Of a stretch of 12,060 nt of DNA, positions 7,385 through 12,060 are shown piece by piece. The notes under the pieces were generated by a model, which saw nothing but the letters and a program-made list of their open reading frames with translations, did no database searches and was not told the DNA's origin. The DNA is from an uncultured Eubacteriaceae bacterium (GTDB taxonomy: Bacteria > Bacillota > Clostridia > Eubacteriales > UBA1433): positions 1-12,060 of the forward strand of contig CALGIV010000221.1 of NCBI GenBank assembly GCA_937914785.1, in the 5' to 3' direction. How positions within the stretch are numbered: the first letter of the stretch is position 1; each line of letters starts with the position of its first letter. Both the position numbers and the translations under genes were made by a program.

Positions 7385-8848
7385 ATGAAAAAAATACTGA
7401 CGGTAGTCACTCTTATCGCGCTGTTGTTTTCATTTGCCGCTTGCACACAGCTGAATGAAGAAAAAGATAATGCGCGCGTCATCGCCGAAATCGACGGGGA
7501 AGAAATCTTAAAATCTGCTTTTAAAGATTATTTTCGATATTATGAGGTCATTTATACGACGAGCAATTATACCCTGCCGGCAGGTAAGCAGCTGACTGAA
7601 TTTAAACGCACACTGCTTGATGAATTCGTCCGCTTTGAGGTGCAATACCGTGAAGCGCTTGCGCGCGGTTATGAGCTGCCGGAAGATACAACTTATCTCG
7701 ACGACGTCGACGCTACGCTTGAAAGCATCGCCTCCAGCGTCGGCGAAGACAGGATTGAAAAATTCTATGCCGACCTCGGCACGTCGGAAGAGGAGTTTAA
7801 ATTATTTCTGACTGATTATCTGATGAAAGCAATTTATGTTCAGCAAATGCAGCAGGATCTGTTTACGATCTTAAATGAAGATGAAACGTATTCTACGTAT
7901 GAGGTTGCAACGGTGAATGGGCACGCAATGATTATGGAAGAATTTATGTATTACACGACGATGGATATTATCAAAACTTATCTGTATGGCTCCTCCACAC
8001 CAACGACGGCAGAAGCGTGGCAGGAGTTTTATGCGACGACGATCAACGATTATGCCAATCTCGATATCTATCGTATTAAAGCGGAAGAATTGGCCTTTGA
8101 AATCACCGAGGAGGAGATTGAAGAGAGGCTAAAGGATATTATGATGTATTACGATATGCTTGGCGATGACGAGGAGCAGAAGGAAGAATTTCTCAACAGC
8201 CAGCTATTGACAAAAGAGCAGTGGGACAAGTACGCGCGGGAAAACGCAGCGCTGCTCGTCGCGCAGGATAAAGTGCTCACTTATTTTAAAGAACAGAGCG
8301 ATACGTATGAACCGACGGAAAAAGAAATTCAGGAATACTATGATGCAAATATCGGGACGGTAGAAGGGCAGACGATGTATGCCAAACACATTTTGTTTGA
8401 AGCCGATTATTTAAGCGAAGCGGAAGCGCTTGCCAAGCGTGCGCAGGCCGGTGAGGATTTTGATTCACTGATTGCGGAATATAAAGAGGCAGAGGGCGTT
8501 AAGGAAGCGTCCGATCTGAGGCGTTTCGATACAGCTCGTATGGTAGAGGCGTTCTCTACTGCGGCGTTTGCTTTAAAGCCCGGGGAGGTGAGCGGGGTTG
8601 TCGAGAGTGAATTTGGCTATCATATCATCTATGCTTATGAAGCGCCGAGCCTTGAAGACAGCACTGCCGATATTATTCAAACGCTTAAAGACAGTCATTT
8701 GAGCGGTGAGGCCGACAAACAGAAGGAAGCGTTGCTGGATACCGTAAAAGTAAAAACGGAAGATACGATCCGGGATGCCAACAATCTGTTTATCGAGCAT
8801 TTGCTGGAAAAATTTAATGTAAAAACGTACCCGAACCGGGTAAAATAA
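7385..8848 (+). CDS. PrsA/SurA-type peptidyl-prolyl isomerase lipoprotein with a parvulin domain
   Basis: This 487-residue exported foldase is much longer than typical Bacillus PrsA (about 290). A signal peptide (KK, hydrophobic core to residue 17) ends at a lipobox-like FAAC with C20 as the likely lipidated residue; phenylalanine at -3 is unusual. Two SurA_N-like chaperone segments follow, near 30-165 and 170-305, each opening with an A-x-[IV]-[DN]-G...F motif (A34-F46 and A175-F187). The parvulin domain is at about 329-418, with AKHIL (H335), D377, the MVEAF...AAF stretch (386-396), KPGEVS and FGYHII (H413). The usual glycine-rich GGDLG turn is replaced by ASDLRR. By family knowledge it catalyses cis-trans proline isomerisation and folds exported proteins outside the membrane. 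It lies 49 bases after mfd, an order common in Bacillota, and ends in a strong terminator. Confidence 0.9.
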   Translation: MKKILTVVTLIALLFSFAACTQLNEEKDNARVIAEIDGEEILKSAFKDYFRYYEVIYTTSNYTLPAGKQLTEFKRTLLDEFVRFEVQYREALARGYELPEDTTYLDDVDATLESIASSVGEDRIEKFYADLGTSEEEFKLFLTDYLMKAIYVQQMQQDLFTILNEDETYSTYEVATVNGHAMIMEEFMYYTTMDIIKTYLYGSSTPTTAEAWQEFYATTINDYANLDIYRIKAEELAFEITEEEIEERLKDIMMYYDMLGDDEEQKEEFLNSQLLTKEQWDKYARENAALLVAQDKVLTYFKEQSDTYEPTEKEIQEYYDANIGTVEGQTMYAKHILFEADYLSEAEALAKRAQAGEDFDSLIAEYKEAEGVKEASDLRRFDTARMVEAFSTAAFALKPGEVSGVVESEFGYHIIYAYEAPSLEDSTADIIQTLKDSHLSGEADKQKEALLDTVKVKTEDTIRDANNLFIEHLLEKFNVKTYPNRVK

Positions 8849-8850
8849 GT

Positions 8851-8876
8851 AAAACGGCCTTTAGGCCGTTTTTTTA
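8851..8876 (+). terminator. Rho-independent terminator of the pth-mfd-foldase unit
   Basis: A perfect 9-bp stem (AAAACGGCC at 8851-8859 and GGCCGTTTT at 8864-8872) with loop TTTA is followed by a T-run through 8875. It begins two bases after the foldase stop codon. Confidence 0.93.
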
Positions 8877-8921
8877 TTATTTAAAAACAAACTGTCGCGA
8901 TGATCTGTAAATGCCAATGTA

Positions 8922-8953
8922 AAACCACCCGATCCGTTTGGGCCGGGTGGTTT
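8922..8953 (-). terminator. Probable terminator of the peptidoglycan glycosyltransferase gene
   Basis: A perfect 10-bp stem (AAACCACCCG at 8922-8931 and CGGGTGGTTT at 8944-8953) encloses a 12-base loop. On the minus strand the second arm ends in a short T-run (four Ts), 23 bases beyond the stop of the leftward gene. The T-tract is short, so termination may be less complete than at the other sites. Confidence 0.75.
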
Positions 8954-8975
8954 ATGAAATAGAAGGAAGTATGAT

Positions 8976-9728
8976 TTATGATGCTTTTGGCATCGCCGTA
9001 TTTGGCTCTTGTAAATAGAGCACCATTAATTGTCCTTGAGAGAGAATCTCATCTGCCTGTTCCTGGCTTAAGTATTCACATTCGACCATTCGGTCCAGTA
9101 CCTGCCTGTGACGCTGATTCGCCAGGCTCGGATTGCTTGTCGGTGCATAGACGTTGGGAGCGTTTGGAATGCCGGCCAGCAGCGTGCTTTCATAATCGTT
9201 TAATTGTACGGGCTCTTTGCCGAAATAGCCGATGCTCGCTTCGCGAATGCCGGTATATTCCTCGCCGAAAAAGATCATATTGACATACAGCTCTAAAATT
9301 TCATCTTTGCTGTAGTTTTTTTCAAGATTGCGTGCGACGAATACTTCCGCCATTTTACGGGAGAAGAGCTTATCCTGTGTAAAATAAAAGTTTCTGCCGA
9401 CTTGCTGCGTGATCGTGCTGCCGCCTTCGACCAATGCGCCCGCCTTGATATTTCGCTTAACTGCACGGCCGATTGCAATAAGATCGATGCCGCCGTGATC
9501 GTAATACCGGTGGTCTTCGATAGCGACGACGGCGTCAAGATACATCTGCGGCAGTTCGTCGATCGTTACATAGTCTTCATCTGCACGCAGCTCTTCAACG
9601 GCCTTATCCAGGCTCTTTTCGGCAGTTGCGTCGCGGTACATCTTATATCCGTTGGCTGTGATAAAAACGGCGCAAACCAGGCCGGCCAAAAGGATGAGCC
9701 ATAATATTCGTTTTAACCATTTTAACAT
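8976..9728 (-). CDS. mtgA: Monofunctional biosynthetic peptidoglycan transglycosylase (GT51)
   Basis: This 250-residue protein polymerises lipid II into glycan strands at the outer face of the membrane. Residues 6-26 form a single N-terminal membrane anchor after KWLKR. All five GT51 motifs are visible: EDHRYYDHGG (71-80, catalytic E71), GGSTITQQ (102-109), RKMAE (124-128, second glutamate E128), KDEILELYVN (141-150) and LLAGIPNAP (183-191). The chain stops soon after the GT51 domain with no transpeptidase domain, so it is the monofunctional type rather than a class A penicillin-binding protein. I chose the ATG at 9726-9728 because AGGTG lies six bases upstream; an in-frame ATG at 9764 would add 12 charged residues before the anchor but has no ribosome binding site. 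A terminator follows the stop codon. Confidence 0.93.
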   Translation of the reverse strand: MLKWLKRILWLILLAGLVCAVFITANGYKMYRDATAEKSLDKAVEELRADEDYVTIDELPQMYLDAVVAIEDHRYYDHGGIDLIAIGRAVKRNIKAGALVEGGSTITQQVGRNFYFTQDKLFSRKMAEVFVARNLEKNYSKDEILELYVNMIFFGEEYTGIREASIGYFGKEPVQLNDYESTLLAGIPNAPNVYAPTSNPSLANQRHRQVLDRMVECEYLSQEQADEILSQGQLMVLYLQEPNTAMPKAS

Positions 9729-9734
9729 AGTGTT

Positions 9735-9739
9735 CACCT
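9735..9739 (-). promoter_or_regulatory. Ribosome binding site that fixes the mtgA start
   Basis: On the minus strand, AGGTG (within ACAGGTG) lies six bases before the ATG at 9728. The alternative upstream ATG at 9764 is preceded by ATAAAAACGTCTCATA, with no Shine-Dalgarno-like bases. Confidence 0.65.
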
Positions 9740-9792
9740 GTCTTGACTTTATGGGTCCTTTCATTATGAGACGTTTTTATATTGTATTTGTG

Positions 9793-9798
9793 ATTATA
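9793..9798 (-). promoter_or_regulatory. Likely -10 box for mtgA
   Basis: A perfect TATAAT on the minus strand would place the start near 9786 and give a leader of about 58 bases before the chosen ATG at 9728. No good -35 box is visible at the normal distance, so the call rests mainly on the -10 hexamer and position. A start here also passes through the ATG at 9764, so it does not decide the start codon. Confidence 0.4.
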
Positions 9799-9972
9799 AA
9801 AAGTGTTTCTTACAATTCTTTGAGTAAAACATTAATCTTTTATTAGGAAAGGAAGATATTTGTCGAGAATTTGTGAGAAATCCGTAAAATAAGAAAATGG
9901 AAATTGGCGGATAAAGATTGTTATTTTGTGATTAAATTTTAAGCAATGATGCCGGAAAACAGAATATGGGTA

Positions 9973-10004
9973 TATGTTTAAAATAAATATTGCCTTTAAA
10001 CATA
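9973..10004. repeat. Perfect 10-base inverted repeat behind the clpB terminator
   Basis: TATGTTTAAA (9973-9982) and TTTAAACATA (9995-10004) flank a 12-base AT-rich spacer. It directly abuts the clpB terminator stem on its downstream side (minus-strand sense). It might be a second weak hairpin in the clpB 3' end, or a binding site; nothing in the sequence decides between them. Confidence 0.5.
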
Positions 10005-10033
10005 AAAGAAGAGGCTGCTAAAGGCAGCCTCTT
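10005..10033 (-). terminator. Rho-independent terminator of clpB
   Basis: A perfect 10-bp stem (AAGAGGCTGC at 10009-10018 and GCAGCCTCTT at 10024-10033) with a 5-base loop is followed on the minus strand by a TTTT tract. It starts seven bases after the clpB stop codon. Confidence 0.92.
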
Positions 10034-10039
10034 TAGTGC

Positions 10040-12060
10040 TCATTTGTCATCAATTGGCGCTGCATCGGCCACAAGGGCGCCATCGCGGTAATCGACCGTA
10101 ATCGTCGTGTGCGGCAGCAGGTTTTCGGCGATGATTTTCTTGCCGACCAATGTCTCAACGGTGCCTTGCAGGTAACGTTTCAGCGGCCGCGCGCCGTAGA
10201 CGGGATCGTAGCCGTTTTCGATGATATGCTCTTTGGCACAGTCGGTGACGACCAAATGAAGTTGTTGTTCCTTAAGCCGTGCGTCGATGCGCGCGATCAT
10301 CAAATCGGCGATCGAGCAGATTTCTTTTTTCGTCAGCGGCTTGTAGAAGACGATCTCATCGAGCCGGTTTAAGAACTCCGGCCTGAAGCTCTGTTTCAAC
10401 AGTGTCTCAACCTGAGCTTTTGCTTCCTCGGTGATCTCGCCGTCGTCGTTGATGCCTTCCAGCAGATACATCGAGCCGATGTTCGAAGTTAAGATGATGA
10501 TCGTGTTTTTAAAGTCGACGGTGCGCCCCTGCGAATCGGTGATGCGTCCGTCGTCGAGCACTTGCAGCAGGATATTAAAGACGTCGGGATGCGCTTTTTC
10601 CACTTCGTCGAACAACACGACGGAATATGGCTTGCGGCGCACGGCTTCCGTGAGCTGTCCGCCTTCATCGTAGCCGATGTATCCCGGCGGTGCCCCGATG
10701 AGCCTGCTGACGGAGTGCTTTTCCATATATTCGCTCATATCGATGCGGATCATATTGCTTTCATCGTCGAATAAATCTTCCGCCAGCGCCTTGGCCAGTT
10801 CCGTTTTGCCGACCCCTGTTGGCCCCAGGAATAAAAAGGAGCCGATCGGACGGTTCGGGTCCGAGATGCCTGCGCGGGAACGAATAATCGCTTCCGTGAC
10901 CTTTTGAACGGCATCGTCCTGGCCAATGACGCGTTTGTGCAGGCGCGTATCGAGCCCCAGGATTTTTTCCTTTTCGCCTTCTATGAGCTTGCTGACGGGA
11001 ATGCCGGTCCAGCGGCCGACGATTTTGGCGATCTCTTCTTCCGTGACCTTATCGCGCAGCAGCGTATTGTGTGCGATGTCGGACGTCTTGGCCTCAGCTG
11101 CGGCGATCTGCTTTTGCAATTCAGGGATGCGGCCGTATTTCAATTCGGCAATTTTATTCAAGTCGTAGCTTTGTTCAAGCCGCTCAATTTCAGCATTGAC
11201 TTCTTTGAGCTCTTCTTTCAGTTTCTGGACATTGCCGATGCTGGATTTTTCATTTTCCCATTGCGCTTTCATCGAATTGAACGTCTCTTTCAAATCGGCC
11301 AGCTCTGCCTGAATTTCGTTTAAATGTTCCATCGACAGATTGTCTTTTTCTTTCTTCAACGCCATTTCCTCGATTTCAAGCTGCATAATTTTGCGCGAGA
11401 TTTCGTCCAGCTCCGCCGGCATCGAGTCGATCTCCGTGCGGATCATCGCGCAGGCTTCGTCGACTAAGTCGATGGCCTTATCCGGCAGGAAACGGTCGGA
11501 AATATAGCGGTCGGACAACGTTGCCGCCGCGATCAGCGCACTGTCCTGAATTTGGACGCCGTGGAAGACTTCGTAGCGGTCTTTTAAGCCGCGCAGGATA
11601 GAGATCGTATCTTCTACGGTCGGCTCTTCAATGAGCACAGGCTGGAAGCGGCGTTCCAGTGCCGCGTCTTTTTCAATGTACTGGCGGTATTCGTTTAGTG
11701 TCGTCGCGCCAATACAGTGCAGTTCTCCGCGCGCGAGCATCGGCTTTAGCAGATTGCCGGCGTCCATCGCGCCGTCAGCCTTGCCCGCGCCGACGATCGT
11801 GTGCAATTCGTCGATGAACAGCAAAATCTGGCCATCGCTTTCTTTGACCTCGTTTAGGACGGCCTTTAAACGCTCTTCAAATTCGCCGCGGAACTTTGCG
11901 CCTGCGATCAGTGAGCCCATATCGAGCGCAAAGATCGTTTTGTTTTTTAAACCCTCCGGTACGTCGCCGCGCACGATGCGCATCGCAAGCCCTTCGACGA
12001 TGGCCGTTTTACCGACGCCGGGCTCTCCGATGAGCACGGGGTTGTAAAAGGTCAAATTTT
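10040..12060 (-). CDS. clpB: ATP-dependent disaggregase ClpB, 5' end missing
   Basis: The last 672 or so codons of a Hsp100/ClpB protein are visible; the N-terminal domain and the start of the first ATPase domain lie beyond the window edge. Numbered from the in-frame TTG at 12055, which is internal and not a start: Walker A1 GEPGVGKT (10-17); pore loop AGAKFRGEFEER (51-62, Phe where Tyr is usual); Walker B1 LLFIDE (68-73); a long heptad-rich coiled-coil middle domain (about 210-325); Walker A2 GPTGVGKT (411-418); pore loop GYIGYDEGG (458-466); Walker B2 VVLFDE (479-484); and sensor-2 GARPLKR (621-627). The long middle domain separates ClpB from ClpC and ClpA. By family knowledge it threads aggregated proteins through its hexamer pore, working with DnaK. 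The promoter, and so any HrcA/CtsR control, is outside the window. Confidence 0.95.
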   Translation of the reverse strand, partial: NLTFYNPVLIGEPGVGKTAIVEGLAMRIVRGDVPEGLKNKTIFALDMGSLIAGAKFRGEFEERLKAVLNEVKESDGQILLFIDELHTIVGAGKADGAMDAGNLLKPMLARGELHCIGATTLNEYRQYIEKDAALERRFQPVLIEEPTVEDTISILRGLKDRYEVFHGVQIQDSALIAAATLSDRYISDRFLPDKAIDLVDEACAMIRTEIDSMPAELDEISRKIMQLEIEEMALKKEKDNLSMEHLNEIQAELADLKETFNSMKAQWENEKSSIGNVQKLKEELKEVNAEIERLEQSYDLNKIAELKYGRIPELQKQIAAAEAKTSDIAHNTLLRDKVTEEEIAKIVGRWTGIPVSKLIEGEKEKILGLDTRLHKRVIGQDDAVQKVTEAIIRSRAGISDPNRPIGSFLFLGPTGVGKTELAKALAEDLFDDESNMIRIDMSEYMEKHSVSRLIGAPPGYIGYDEGGQLTEAVRRKPYSVVLFDEVEKAHPDVFNILLQVLDDGRITDSQGRTVDFKNTIIILTSNIGSMYLLEGINDDGEITEEAKAQVETLLKQSFRPEFLNRLDEIVFYKPLTKKEICSIADLMIARIDARLKEQQLHLVVTDCAKEHIIENGYDPVYGARPLKRYLQGTVETLVGKKIIAENLLPHTTITVDYRDGALVADAAPIDDK

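Larger units (their letters stand above)
9729..10039. other. AT-rich spacer between clpB and mtgA (both leftward)
   Basis: This stretch of about 310 bases holds, from right to left, the clpB terminator (10005-10033), a perfect 10-base inverted repeat (9973-10004), roughly 170 bases in which I see no gene or clear signal, a -10 box (9793-9798) and the mtgA ribosome binding site (9735-9739). Confidence 0.65.

Noticed and set aside
9841..9960. Possible small RNA or short gene in the clpB-mtgA spacer, suggested by GGAAAGGAAG followed by TTG
   Set aside because: The reading frame closes after about ten codons, and I could find neither a convincing promoter nor a terminator for an RNA.
10904..11323. 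A 139-codon plus-strand frame opposite the clpB middle domain
   Set aside because: It is antisense to the strongly conserved coiled-coil region of clpB, and its sequence simply reflects the opposite strand of heptad-repeat codons; there is no start signal.
1..12060. A new mobile, defence or biosynthetic system spanning several genes
   Set aside because: Every gene belongs to a known housekeeping or widespread family, with normal lengths and motifs. There are no transposase, integrase, phage or CRISPR signatures.

Overview
The window looks like a stretch of core chromosome from an anaerobic, low-to-moderate GC member of the Bacillota (Firmicutes). The evidence is strong purine-rich ribosome binding sites, SigA-type promoters (TTGAC-like and extended TGN-TATAAT boxes), many intrinsic hairpin-plus-T terminators, a DapH-type lysine-pathway acetyltransferase tail, the pth-mfd-foldase gene order common in this phylum, and an iron-sulfur/FMN/FAD old-yellow-enzyme oxidoreductase of the kind frequent in anaerobes. 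The sequence does not fix the genus. No spoVT-like gene follows the mfd/foldase pair, so there is no local hint of sporulation.

Layout. (1) 1-286: 3' end of a hexapeptide-repeat acetyltransferase (probably dapH) and its strong terminator. (2) 309-970: a VanZ-family membrane protein gene with its own promoter, ending in a two-way terminator shared with the convergent next gene. (3) 979-2940 (minus): a 653-residue FMN/[4Fe-4S]/FAD oxidoreductase of the 2,4-dienoyl-CoA reductase / BaiCD / enoate reductase type. (4) 2941-3315: an AT-rich divergent control region with an extended -10 promoter on each strand and two inverted-repeat systems. (5) 3316-8848: the rightward set pth, mfd and a lipoprotein parvulin foldase, closed by a terminator. 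(6) 8976-9728 (minus): a monofunctional peptidoglycan glycosyltransferase. (7) 9729-10039: AT-rich spacer holding that gene's promoter, a 10-bp inverted repeat and the clpB terminator. (8) 10040-12060 (minus): clpB, cut at its 5' end by the window edge.

Functional picture. The genes serve translation rescue (Pth), transcription-coupled repair (Mfd), folding of exported proteins (the foldase lipoprotein), cell-wall glycan polymerisation (GT51), cytoplasmic disaggregation (ClpB) and lysine/diaminopimelate synthesis (DapH). The oxidoreductase is the one gene whose substrate cannot be read from the sequence, and it has the most distinctive upstream region.

I found no phage, transposon, CRISPR, toxin-antitoxin or defence genes, and no convincing new multi-gene system. 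The points worth a second look are a palindrome upstream of the oxidoreductase promoter, mutually exclusive hairpin arms upstream of pth, an internally duplicated chaperone module in the foldase, an inverted repeat behind clpB, and an odd motif at the clpB window edge.
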